NCBI RefSeq assembly: GCF_013456555.2
Contig: NZ_CP059154.1
Coordinates: 2,976,001 to 3,040,000, forward strand
Source of the DNA: Natrinema zhouii
GTDB taxonomy: Archaea; Halobacteriota; Halobacteria; Halobacteriales; Natrialbaceae
DNA: 64,000 bases
Reading direction: 5' to 3'
The notes under the pieces are model-generated. The model was not told where the DNA came from and made no database searches. It was given only the letters and a program-made list of their open reading frames with translations. The number at the start of each line of letters is the position of its first letter. Positions within the stretch are counted from its first letter, which is position 1. Shown here piece by piece: positions 1 through 7,491 of the stretch. The position numbers were made by a program, and so were the translations under genes.

Positions 1-305
1 GACTCGATCCGCGAGACGACTTCGTCGATCTTCTCGCTCGTGAGTCGGTGGGCGTCCTCGACGCTGTCGGGCTCGGCGTCAGTAACGTCGTCGACGACCT
101 CCCGGACGGCGTTTTGCAGCGAGGCGTGCGAGGGGTTCGCCCGTCGCAACACGGAGCCGTTGCGCTCGAGCGCGCGGATGTACTCCTCGACGGTCGCGAA
201 CTCCCGCTCGACAAGTTCCTCGAGGGCCTGGGTCGCGTGGACAGCAACCACCGAGGAACTGTGCGTCTGCATCTCTCGGATTTCCTCGGCCGTCTCGTCG
301 ATCAT
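1..305 (-). CDS. Ribose-1,5-bisphosphate isomerase, N-terminal part (eIF2B-like), cut by window edge
   Basis: The minus strand reads open from an ATG at 303-305 to the window edge, giving about 101 residues that begin MIDETAEEIREMQTHSSS. The helical N-terminus with the segment RRANPSHASL is what I recall from haloarchaeal ribose-1,5-bisphosphate isomerases, members of the eIF2B alpha/beta/delta fold. In archaea this enzyme converts ribose-1,5-bisphosphate to ribulose-1,5-bisphosphate in the AMP salvage route that ends at type III RuBisCO. The C-terminal catalytic half lies outside the window, so a related eIF2B-like protein such as methylthioribose-1-phosphate isomerase cannot be fully excluded. 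The next gene upstream on the same strand is a separate small protein about 80 bases away. Confidence 0.75.
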   Translation of the reverse strand, partial: MIDETAEEIREMQTHSSSVVAVHATQALEELVEREFATVEEYIRALERNGSVLRRANPSHASLQNAVREVVDDVTDAEPDSVEDAHRLTSEKIDEVVSRIE

Positions 306-386
306 ACTCGCATGGTTTCCGGTCAGCGCAAAAGGTGTTCCGGGTGCCCGCAACCGTTCCGTCGTCCGTCCTTCAACGGGTCGCCG

Positions 387-710
387 TCACGCGGTCTCGT
401 CGAAGCCGAAAATCCGCTGTAGTTCACCTTCGATTCGGTCGACGAACGTCTCGAGGACGGGCTCGAACTGCTCGTGGTCGGCCACCGCGCCGACCCGGTC
501 CCGCGGATTCTCCGGGAGTTCGACGCGGAACTCACCGTTACCTTCGTAGAAGGGTTCACTCTCGCTCAGCACCTGCCGGTCGATGGCGCGGAGTACCTCG
601 GAGTCGTACTGGCCGTGTAACTGCTGATACGCGTTCGAGTAGGCCTCCTCGAGTTCCGTGAAGTAGTGGACGTACTTCTCCTCGAATTTCTCGGGGTCGA
701 ACTCGGTCAT
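387..710 (-). CDS. DUF5783-like haloarchaeal protein
   Basis: A 107-residue, very acidic soluble protein beginning MTEFDPEKFEEKYVHYFTEL. It matches my memory of the haloarchaeal DUF5783 family, which is small, helical and of unknown function. The middle holds the motif SEPFYEG followed by FRVELPENPRDR, which looks like the conserved core. No membrane segment, cysteine pair or nucleotide-binding motif is visible. It lies upstream of and in the same direction as the isomerase gene with an 81-base gap, so cotranscription is possible. The family name is from memory; the function is unknown. Confidence 0.7.
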   Translation of the reverse strand: MTEFDPEKFEEKYVHYFTELEEAYSNAYQQLHGQYDSEVLRAIDRQVLSESEPFYEGNGEFRVELPENPRDRVGAVADHEQFEPVLETFVDRIEGELQRIFGFDETA

Positions 711-836
711 AGCCGTCCGTGCGGACGCTATCGGGTAAACGGTTCGGGACCATACCCGGATCAGCCCTGCGGTCGGGTACTCGACCGTTCCACCGATGCC
801 CGCAGGCTTACGTCCTCGAGGTCCCTAGAACCGCCG

Positions 837-1157
837 ATGACCGTCACCGTCCGGTACACCTGTCCGCACTGCAACGCCGTGGTGAGCGTCGAACGCCAGC
901 CGGATCTCGCGGACCGCTCCGTGACCACAGTCCCGCAGCCGGGGTGGGAGTACGCCAGCCCGGACGAGGCGTTCGAGGCGGCCGACGGGATCGAATTCCT
1001 CTGTGGCGAGGACGGTCCCGTCACCGACCTCGAGGGAAACGCTATCGAGGGCTGTGGCCGCCCGTTCTATCTCAATTTCGTGCGCTTCGAGCAGGGGGTG
1101 GAACTCGAGCCAGATCCGCCGACCTACGACGGACCGCGGTTCGATTTCGACGCGTGA
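837..1157 (+). CDS. Small zinc-ribbon-like conserved protein
   Basis: A 106-residue protein starting at ATG 837 (MTVTVRYTCPHCNAVVSVER). A CPHC pair near residues 9-12 and two later cysteines (FLCGE and EGCGRPFYL) could bind one zinc ion. The C-terminal part is a short beta-rich tail. An open frame continues upstream of this ATG, but the zinc knuckle is at the very N-terminus and the upstream residues look like noncoding translation, so I chose 837. The ATG lies about 110 bases beyond the divergently oriented DUF5783-like gene. No function can be assigned beyond probable zinc binding. Confidence 0.6.
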   Translation: MTVTVRYTCPHCNAVVSVERQPDLADRSVTTVPQPGWEYASPDEAFEAADGIEFLCGEDGPVTDLEGNAIEGCGRPFYLNFVRFEQGVELEPDPPTYDGPRFDFDA

Positions 1158-1217
1158 CCAGCGACGACGGTGCCGGCTCTTTCCGTCGCGCGCCGTCGGT
1201 CCCTCGACTCGAGGTGA

Positions 1218-2267
1218 TTATCCCAGCCGCATGCGAATCCATCGATGAACGCGCACGGTGTATCGACGGCCGAGAGTCGTCGCGCGTCGCCACGTACTCG
1301 GTGAGAGCAGGACTCGGAGCCCGTGTATCGCCATCGTCGCCCAGAAGACGAGCGCCGTCCAGACGCGGGTGGCACGGTCGGAGTGTCGTAACACGGGTAT
1401 CGTGACGAACAGCGCGAGGACGAGTCCGAAGGCCCCGCCACGAGCGGGACGCGAGAATAGATGGAACTCGTCGACCGCGATGAGCAACGGAATAAGCGCC
1501 CCGGCTGCGAGCACGCCCCGCCGGAGGAGCGGTCGGACCGCTTTCGATGGCCGGTCGACTGCGAACAGGCGCTGTCCGAGAACGACGAGTTGCCAGCCCC
1601 CCAATGCGCCGAGAGACGCGCCGAGTAACGAAATGTCGTCGGCATCGATGCCGCCGACGATGAGGTTGATCGCACTAATGGCGATCGCGAGCCCGAAGGC
1701 GACCGTGCCGTGATCGGTCGAAAAGCGAGTCAGGAGTCGCTCGGCGACGGCCAGAAACGCGACACCGACGGCGACCCCTGCAGTCACGTCGACGAGATAG
1801 TGGACGCCGAGTACGACCCGCGAAACGCACACCGCAGCGACGAGGAGCGCTGCGCCGACGAACCGCCGCCGACGGGTGCTGATCGAGAGCCGGCGTGCCA
1901 GGCTCAGGTACACGATCGTCGTCATCAACGCGTGGCCGCTCGGGAACCCGTAGCCGCTTGCCATCGCGGTGGATTCGTAGAGCGGTTGAATTACCCACGG
2001 TAGCGTCTCGATCCGGACTAGCGGTTGGCCGGGACGCGGTAACGCGAAGACGTGCTTGAGCGTGCTGATGAGTGCGAGTCCCGCGAACGTCCAGCCCATT
2101 ATCACGGCTGCGTCTTCCCGGTTCGCCGAGTCGAACCAGTAGATGGCACCGACCAACAGACTGAGAAACCAGACGTCGCCCAACTGCGTGACGAGGGCGA
2201 CGAGGACCGCCGCCCACTCCGGAATCACGTCCTGGATCGGGCCGAATTCACCAATCCCGCGAGACAT
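1218..2267 (-). CDS. PAP2-superfamily membrane phosphatase
   Basis: A 349-residue polytopic membrane protein. The three signature blocks of the type 2 phosphatidic acid phosphatase superfamily are present in order: KHVFALPRP at about 71-79, PSGH at 109-112, and SRVVLGVHYLVD at 149-160, which carries the catalytic histidine and aspartate. The N-terminal half forms the usual phosphatase core, and the C-terminal half adds several more hydrophobic segments, making it longer than minimal family members. It probably dephosphorylates a lipid phosphate or isoprenoid diphosphate at the outer membrane face; the substrate is not evident. I chose the ATG at 2267 because a TATA-like TTTAATA box lies about 25 bases upstream near 2291, consistent with leaderless transcription. 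Confidence 0.8.
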   Translation of the reverse strand: MSRGIGEFGPIQDVIPEWAAVLVALVTQLGDVWFLSLLVGAIYWFDSANREDAAVIMGWTFAGLALISTLKHVFALPRPGQPLVRIETLPWVIQPLYESTAMASGYGFPSGHALMTTIVYLSLARRLSISTRRRRFVGAALLVAAVCVSRVVLGVHYLVDVTAGVAVGVAFLAVAERLLTRFSTDHGTVAFGLAIAISAINLIVGGIDADDISLLGASLGALGGWQLVVLGQRLFAVDRPSKAVRPLLRRGVLAAGALIPLLIAVDEFHLFSRPARGGAFGLVLALFVTIPVLRHSDRATRVWTALVFWATMAIHGLRVLLSPSTWRRATTLGRRYTVRVHRWIRMRLG

Positions 2268-2532
2268 ACATCGTGATAACGTACCAGCCATATTAAATGG
2301 ATTTGTGTTTGACAGCGGCGGAGGCCGTGTGGCGGGAGATCCGTGAGCGGATCGTGTCCCATCTGGCGACCCCGTCAACGGGGCGCTCGGTCACCGAAAC
2401 GGTGCGGGTGGCGTTCCACCACTGTGTCCACACCTGACCGCTCAGACGGAGACGGTTCCGCGGGAACGAGCCGGAAGACGCGACGCCAAATGCGAACACA
2501 ACCCTTTTCGACGCCCGGAAGTAGCTAGTGAC

Positions 2533-3609
2533 ATGGACGAAGCCGCCGTTCGCGACCGCCTCCGGACGGTCGAAGATCCGGAACTCGGCGACGATATCGT
2601 GTCGCTCGGGCTGGTCAACGACATCACCGTCGACGGCGACCAGGTCGACATCGATCTCGCGCTTGGCGCACCCTACTCACCGAGCGAGAGCGACATCGCT
2701 GCCGAGGTCCGCGAGGTGCTCACCGCCGAGGGCCTCGAGGCGGATCTCACCGCGAGCGTGCCCGATCGCGACGACCTCACCAGCGAGGAACAGGTACTAC
2801 CCAACGTCAAGAACGTCATCGCCGTCGCCTCCGGGAAGGGTGGCGTCGGCAAGTCGACCGTCGCGGTCAACCTCGCCGCAGGCCTCTCGCAGCTCGGTGC
2901 CCGCGTCGGCCTCTTCGACGCCGACGTCTACGGGCCGAACGTCCCGCGGATGGTCGATGCCGACGAGCCGCCGATGGCCACCGAGGACGAGACCCTCGTT
3001 CCGCCCGAGAAGTACGGCGTGAAGCTGATGAGTATGGCCTTCCTCACCGGCGAGGACGACCCCGTCATCTGGCGTGGTCCGATGGTTCACAAGGTCATCA
3101 CCCAGCTCACCGAGGACGTGGAATGGGGCCACCTCGACTACCTCGTCGTCGACCTCCCGCCGGGCACCGGCGACACCCAGCTGACGATGCTCCAGACCAT
3201 GCCCGTCACCGGTGCGGTCATCGTCACGACCCCGCAGGACGTGGCGCTAGACGACGCCCGCAAGGGCCTCGAGATGTTCGCCAAACACGACACCGTCGTA
3301 CTCGGAATCGCCGAGAACATGTCGACGTTCTCCTGTCCCGACTGCGGCGGCGAACACGACATCTTCGGCTCCGGCGGCGGCGAGGAGTTCGCCGAGGAAC
3401 ACGAACTTCCCTTCCTCGGCTCGATCCCGCTCGATCCGGCCGTCCGCGAGGGCGGCGACGGCGGGAAGCCGACGGTCCTGAAAGACGGCGACGACACCAG
3501 CGACGCCCTGCGGACGATCACCGAGAACGTCGCCAACAACACCGGGATCGTTCACCGGCAAGGGATCTCCCAGAGCCGACGCAGTGAAGCCGCCTCGTCC
3601 GATCGATGA
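2533..3609 (+). CDS. mrp: Mrp/NBP35-family ATP-binding Fe-S cluster carrier
   Basis: A 358-residue protein with an N-terminal MIP18/DUF59 domain (about 1-80) and a deviant Walker A P-loop ATPase domain (GKGGVGKS at 101-108). It then shows the family segment FDADVYGPNVPRM, the block VVDLPPGTGD near 206-214, and a CPDCG pair (Cys268 and Cys271) that would bridge a [4Fe-4S] cluster in a dimer. It is inferred to hold and transfer Fe-S clusters to apo-proteins in the cytoplasm. A small conserved gene starts inside its stop codon (ATGA overlap at 3606-3609), so the two are likely translated together. Length and domain order are normal for archaeal Mrp (ApbC) proteins. Confidence 0.92.
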   Translation: MDEAAVRDRLRTVEDPELGDDIVSLGLVNDITVDGDQVDIDLALGAPYSPSESDIAAEVREVLTAEGLEADLTASVPDRDDLTSEEQVLPNVKNVIAVASGKGGVGKSTVAVNLAAGLSQLGARVGLFDADVYGPNVPRMVDADEPPMATEDETLVPPEKYGVKLMSMAFLTGEDDPVIWRGPMVHKVITQLTEDVEWGHLDYLVVDLPPGTGDTQLTMLQTMPVTGAVIVTTPQDVALDDARKGLEMFAKHDTVVLGIAENMSTFSCPDCGGEHDIFGSGGGEEFAEEHELPFLGSIPLDPAVREGGDGGKPTVLKDGDDTSDALRTITENVANNTGIVHRQGISQSRRSEAASSDR

Positions 3610-3863
3610 CCGCCGGCGGTGACGACGGCGAGGAGGACACTGCCCCTGCCGACGAGTTCGACCCCGATCCCGAGCGCGTCGAGTTCCTCCGCGAGATCGC
3701 CGACGACGTTCGCGACGACACGAGCGAGAGCAAACAGCTCGCGAACATCCTGTATCGAACCAGCGACCTCTACGATGAGGGCGAGGAGACCTCCCCCGAG
3801 GAGATCGTCCGCAACGTGAAGTTCATCCTCGAGGTCAACGAGCGCGGCGGCCTCGGTCGCTAA
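3606..3863 (+). CDS. Small acidic conserved protein coupled to mrp
   Basis: An 85-residue very acidic protein that overlaps the end of mrp by four bases, a typical translational coupling. The N-terminal 20 residues are low-complexity Asp/Glu. The rest (from FDPDPERVEFLREIADDV on) is predicted helical and ends near VNERGGLGR. It has no cysteines or motif I recognise. The tight coupling suggests a role connected with mrp or simple co-expression. The function is unknown. Confidence 0.7.
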   Translation: MTAGGDDGEEDTAPADEFDPDPERVEFLREIADDVRDDTSESKQLANILYRTSDLYDEGEETSPEEIVRNVKFILEVNERGGLGR

Positions 3864-3940
3864 GTCGTCTCGACTCTCGGGTCGCTCCGAACGGCGGCCG
3901 TCGGCGCGTCGTTTTTGGTTCTACCCCTCGAGACACGAGT

Positions 3941-4582
3941 GTGGACGCGAATCAACGGTCTCGAGCGAACCCCTACGGTATGGACGAGGAGTGTCGGAAC
4001 TGTCCGGCGCTCTGTGAGACGCGCACGCAGGTCGTCCACGGCTACGGCGACGTGGGCGCTGACTTCCTGTTCGTCGGTGAGCGGCCGACCGCACAGGCGG
4101 ATGAAGTGGGCGTCCCGTTCGCGGGCGAGGGCGGCAGCGACGGTGACGGCGGACTGCGACGAATGCTCGAGCGGCTGGGCCTCTGTGCCATCGACTCGCC
4201 CGCGGACGAACCCGAACTCGAGAACGTCTACCTGACGAACCTGACCCGCTGTCGCGACCCCGACCGGCGGCCGACCGACGAGGAGATCGGCAACTGCGAG
4301 CCCTATCTCAACGCCGAGATCCGAATGATCAACCCCGAAATCCTCATCCCCGTCGGCGAGCGCCCGTTAGCGGAACTCGGAGTGGAGTACACGACGACTC
4401 CGGTCGACGAACTCGCGCTCCCCGACGACCACGCGACGCGGATTCGCGGTCGCGGCTTCGAACTCGTCCCGATGATCGAGCCACAGGAGCAGACCGACGA
4501 GCAGACGCAGGCGTGGCTCGAGGCCTTTGCTGAACTGATGGCCTCGGACTACCGGCAAACGAAGGGGCGGCAGGGACGGTAG
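3941..4582 (+). CDS. Uracil-DNA glycosylase superfamily protein, family-4-like with Fe-S cysteines
   Basis: A 213-residue protein with the layout of Fe-S uracil-DNA glycosylases. Cysteines at 18 and 21 and then 104 and 119 (CxxC and Cx14C) would bind a [4Fe-4S] cluster, and FLFVGERP at about 43-49 corresponds to motif A (GEAPG in family 4). The C-terminal part is less conserved, and I do not see a clear HPSP-type second motif, so the exact substrate range is open. The start shown is a GTG at 3941; an ATG at 3980 (MDEECRNC) would remove 13 residues but keep all the cysteines. It would remove uracil or a related lesion from DNA in base excision repair. Confidence 0.75.
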   Translation: MDANQRSRANPYGMDEECRNCPALCETRTQVVHGYGDVGADFLFVGERPTAQADEVGVPFAGEGGSDGDGGLRRMLERLGLCAIDSPADEPELENVYLTNLTRCRDPDRRPTDEEIGNCEPYLNAEIRMINPEILIPVGERPLAELGVEYTTTPVDELALPDDHATRIRGRGFELVPMIEPQEQTDEQTQAWLEAFAELMASDYRQTKGRQGR

Positions 4583-4672
4583 GCGGGGAGCGATACGGCA
4601 GGGACGAGAGGAACGAGAGGACGGAGACGGCAGAACCGAATCGGAGCGACCTCTTGGAACCGCCAGCGTCAG

Positions 4673-4891
4673 TTACCAGTAGGGATTCTCGCGCCAGCGC
4701 CTCGAGCCGACGCCCAGAGCGATCAGCGCCCCCACGACGAGGACGGCGACGACGAGCGCGCCGATCGTCGATGCGAAGTACTGGCCGGTGGTATTAGTCA
4801 GGTAACCGTTTCCGAATCCGACGAGGCCGAAAACTGCCAGCGCGACGATCACGAGCGTCGCGAGCAGTCCGGCGATCGATCGTTCGTCCAT
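4673..4891 (-). CDS. Small two-helix membrane protein
   Basis: A 72-residue protein with two strongly hydrophobic helices (about 5-26 and 39-60) and a short basic C-terminus ending RRWRENPYW. An in-frame ATG exists 13 codons earlier at 4930. I prefer the ATG at 4891 because a TTATAA box lies about 25 bases upstream, inside the would-be N-terminal extension, which fits a leaderless haloarchaeal transcript starting at MDERSIAG. It looks like a transmembrane hairpin with a polar loop (GNGYLTNTTGQ). No function can be given. Confidence 0.65.
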   Translation of the reverse strand: MDERSIAGLLATLVIVALAVFGLVGFGNGYLTNTTGQYFASTIGALVVAVLVVGALIALGVGSRRWRENPYW

Positions 4892-5001
4892 ACCGAAGGA
4901 AGGGAGCGATCCGTTATAATTCGTCGCCATTTGACCTCCGCCGCCGGGCGTTCGCCCTCGGAAGCGCCGCGTTCAAGGACCGTGCGACCGGAGCATTGGG
5001 T

Positions 5002-5742
5002 ATGATAGTCGTCGTCCCAGTCGATCCGCCGCGGGAGGGGCTCGTCCTCTCGTCGGTCGTCGATGAGTCGCCGCTTTCCGACGCCGAAGCGGTCTCGCTC
5101 TACGAGGCCGCCGTCGCCGACGTCCTGTGGGCCGTCGCCTCGAGCGGTGGCGACCTTCTACTCAACTACCGCGACGAGGAGACCCTGCCCGAGGCGCATG
5201 CGGGTGGCGACCCCGAAGCGGAGGTCCGAGCGCTCGCCCTCGACGTGCTTGGGGAGGACGCGGAAGTTCGGTTCGAGCGCCAGGTCGGCTCGAGTCGATC
5301 GGCTCGCGTCGGCAACACCGTCACGCACCTCCTCGAGCGCGAAGGGGTCCAGAGCGTGGGGATGCTCGAGCCGACGGTGCCGCTGGTCAATCGGACGGAG
5401 ATCGACGGGGCGGCGATGTCGCTGCGCCGTCACGAAGTCGTGCTCGGGCCATCGACCGAGGGCAGCACCTACTTCGCGGGCTTTTCGGAGCCGATCGACT
5501 TCACCGACGCGTACGCGACGCCCGAACTGTCAACGCTGGCCCGGCACGCGGCTGACGACGGGCTCAGCGTCGGTTTCGCGCCGATGCTACCCACCGTGGC
5601 GACGGCCGCTGGGCTCCGAGCGACCGTCGCCGGGCTCGAGGCCCGGCGGGCCGCCGAGCGCCCGGGTGCGGAGGCGACGGCGGCGCTCGTTGACGAACTG
5701 GGGATTCGAGTTGGAGAAGACGGCGGGCTCGAGCGCGAATAG
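5002..5742 (+). CDS. DUF2064-like (glycosyltransferase-A fold) protein
   Basis: A 246-residue protein starting at ATG 5002; a TTG two codons earlier is less likely. The centre (LEPTVPLVNRTEIDGAAMSL, then VVLGPSTEGSTYFAGF) aligns by eye with the DUF2064/TIGR04282 block that normally reads GSDCPDL...VVLGPADDGGYYLIGL, related to nucleotide-sugar transferases. The catalytic-looking DxD of the family is altered here (EPT instead of GSD), so activity on a nucleotide sugar is doubtful. The gene ends 41 bases before tRNA-Ser. The call is a fold-level guess. Confidence 0.6.
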   Translation: MIVVVPVDPPREGLVLSSVVDESPLSDAEAVSLYEAAVADVLWAVASSGGDLLLNYRDEETLPEAHAGGDPEAEVRALALDVLGEDAEVRFERQVGSSRSARVGNTVTHLLEREGVQSVGMLEPTVPLVNRTEIDGAAMSLRRHEVVLGPSTEGSTYFAGFSEPIDFTDAYATPELSTLARHAADDGLSVGFAPMLPTVATAAGLRATVAGLEARRAAERPGAEATAALVDELGIRVGEDGGLERE

Positions 5743-5783
5743 ACCGACAACCCTTTTTGAACGTACGGCAAAACGGAGAGCGA

Positions 5784-5867
5784 GGTGGGGTGGCAGAGCG
5801 GCCTAACGCGCCTGCCTTGAGAGCAGGTGGCCTCCAAGCCTCATGGGTTCAAATCCCATCCCCACCG
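5784..5867 (+). tRNA. tRNA-Ser (anticodon UGA)
   Basis: An 84-base class II tRNA. The acceptor stem GGTGGGG (5784-5790) pairs with CCCCACC (5860-5866), followed by G as discriminator. The anticodon stem CCTGC/GCAGG encloses CTTGAGA, so the anticodon is TGA (reads UCA). A long variable arm (GGC...GCC) supports serine, and the T arm is ATGGG-TTCAAAT-CCCAT. No CCA is encoded. Copies of its 3' end recur downstream at 5980-6010 and 7324-7355. Confidence 0.9.
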
Positions 5868-6235
5868 TTTTCCGCGAGCAAATACGACGAACGTAGTGAG
5901 GAGTCTCTTGAGCGGAAAACGAAATGGTGGGATTTGAACTAGACCGAGGTTCTGCGCTTTGCGCAGGTTCTCGGGCGTAGTTCAAAATCCCATCCCCACC
6001 GCTTTTGCGACGTGTTCACGAGCAACGCGAGTGAACGCTCGTGAGAACAGAGTTCTCACGATGAACGGACGTGAGGAGCAAAGCGTCAAGATGAATTTGA
6101 ATCAGGTTTTGCGAGGGTATCGTAGCAAGCTTCGCTAGGGCTACTTCCAAACGGTAGGTGAGTAAATCTCCCGGCACCGTTAGCTGCCTGTTAGACGGCT
6201 GTACCGGAAAAATCGTTTGAGAGGTGGGGTGCCGT
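5866..6235. repeat. Nested inverted repeats and tRNA-Ser 3'-end copy; no gene
   Basis: There is no plausible gene here. CGTTTTCCGC (5866-5875) is mirrored by GCGGAAAACG (5912-5921). A second structure has an outer stem at 5929-5941 against 5978-5991 (one extra A), an inner stem CCGAG/CTCGG (5944-5948 and 5970-5974) and a core CTGCGC-TTT-GCGCAG (5952-5966). The right arm of this second hairpin is itself a copy of the tRNA-Ser 3' end (5980-6010). Further short hairpins follow near 6009-6060 (for example GTGAGAACAGAGTTCTCAC). This could be the tRNA terminator plus an attachment-site remnant. Confidence 0.7.
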
Positions 6236-6505
6236 TCAGTGAGACGTCAGATCACAATTCCAGCCGGGATCGTGACCAGTGCGGTCGATGAGGTCGGCAC
6301 GACACGCTGGGCAATAGTCGGGGGTGACGGATTCGCTTCGAGGGACGTACACCGCGCTGCCGCATTTCACACATGCATCCGCAACGATGGTCGCACAGTC
6401 CGCGCAGACATTGAAGTCGTCAACTGTGAGGTCGCGCAGCGGTTCGAGTTGTTTATCCAAGAGATACTCGTCGATGACCGCCTGACAGCTGTGGCACGTT
6501 TTCAT
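6236..6505 (-). CDS. Cys-rich zinc-binding small protein
   Basis: An 89-residue protein with four CxxC pairs (CHSC near 4-7, CADC near 34-37, CVKC near 45-48, CPAC near 65-68), enough for two zinc knuckles, and a conserved-looking core EYLLDKQLEPLRDLTVDD. I recall close relatives across haloarchaea but not a function. A TATA-like TATTTATGG lies on the minus strand about 32 bases before the ATG. It faces away from cspA and lies between two copies of the tRNA-Ser 3' end, so it may have been moved with that segment. Confidence 0.7.
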   Translation of the reverse strand: MKTCHSCQAVIDEYLLDKQLEPLRDLTVDDFNVCADCATIVADACVKCGSAVYVPRSESVTPDYCPACRADLIDRTGHDPGWNCDLTSH

Positions 6506-6794
6506 AGCGATGCTCTTAGTACCATGTTACCACACCATAAATACCTGCCTCCGTGAGCGATGGACGCACGGACTGTAATCCGAGTGAACGCACTGGAGTC
6601 CGGATAAATAACGTCTCTGTCGAGTTGTTGCCGCCTCTGACCAGCATTTTCGGATCCGTCCTATAAGCTGTGCTCTCGACGGACACTCCCCGTAGAGAGG
6701 GTGACTGCTACATCTCGGACCGGGTATAATAGGGAGTCATGATACCTCGTCTCTCAGAAGTGTTATCCCCGAGTCGGGACTTTGTATGGTTGTA

Positions 6795-7001
6795 ATGGCA
6801 AACGGTAAGGTTGACTTCTTCAACGACACGGGCGGTTACGGTTTCATTTCGACTGACAGCGACGAAGTAGACGACGATGAGGACGTTTTCTTCCACATGG
6901 AGGACGTCGGCGGCCCGGACCTCGAAGAAGGGCAAGAAGTCGAGTTCGACATCGAATCATCCCCCAAGGGACCCCGCGCGACGAACCTCGTCCGCAAGTA
7001 A
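6795..7001 (+). CDS. cspA: Cold-shock domain protein CspA
   Basis: A 68-residue single cold-shock domain protein. RNP1-like GGYGFI and RNP2-like DVFFHMEDV are present, and the C-terminus KGPRATNLVRK is typical. I start it at MANGKVDFF (6795), matching the usual haloarchaeal start; an in-frame ATG three codons earlier (6786) also exists. It should bind single-stranded RNA or DNA as a chaperone or regulator. It is more acidic than bacterial CspA, as expected for a halophile. Confidence 0.9.
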   Translation: MANGKVDFFNDTGGYGFISTDSDEVDDDEDVFFHMEDVGGPDLEEGQEVEFDIESSPKGPRATNLVRK

Positions 7002-7491
7002 TAGCGACTGTTATCTGTCGTTCACAGCGATAGATGGCGATTCCGTTCTTTCACACTGTCACACGCCGTAGCTTGTGCTATCCGTACGCGCTGTCGGATT
7101 CGGTAGATCGTACGGCAAGGCGCGAGATCGGTTCTAACGGACAGCGCTGGGCGAACCACTCATGCTGACGCACGCTCTCGGGACGGCGTTCCAGCGCTCC
7201 GATGCCGAAATTCCAGAACCCAAACCGTGGGCGTTTGCCGTCTCGACGGGCGAGGAAGCGTTTCCACTCTGCCCGATAGTGGATCAAGGGCAGCATCTGC
7301 AGGGGCGGGCCGGAGTTCAGGTAGTTCGAATCCCATCCCCGCCGTTTTCAGCGAGAGAATATCGAGACGTCCTTGAGCGGCCGACAGCGCGCGCCATCGC
7401 AGTGGTCGATCAGTTCAGACGGCCGCAGAGACCCGACACTGGACACTAGATAGTGCAAATAAAGCGCCAAAACGGAAGAACCGCTCCGAAT
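7002..7491. other. Noncoding stretch with a decayed tRNA 3'-end copy
   Basis: I see no supported gene. At 7324-7355 lies a degenerate copy of the tRNA-Ser 3' end that continues into the sequence after the tRNA (TCCCATCCCCGCCGTTTTCA against TCCCATCCCCACCGTTTTCC). It may mark the far end of a small integrated segment starting at the tRNA. The open frames over this stretch have ordinary noncoding composition. Confidence 0.5.

Noticed and set aside
5784..5867. tRNA-Leu as an alternative to tRNA-Ser
   Set aside because: The anticodon loop CTTGAGA gives UGA (serine) and the discriminator base is G; leucine would need a different anticodon and usually A.
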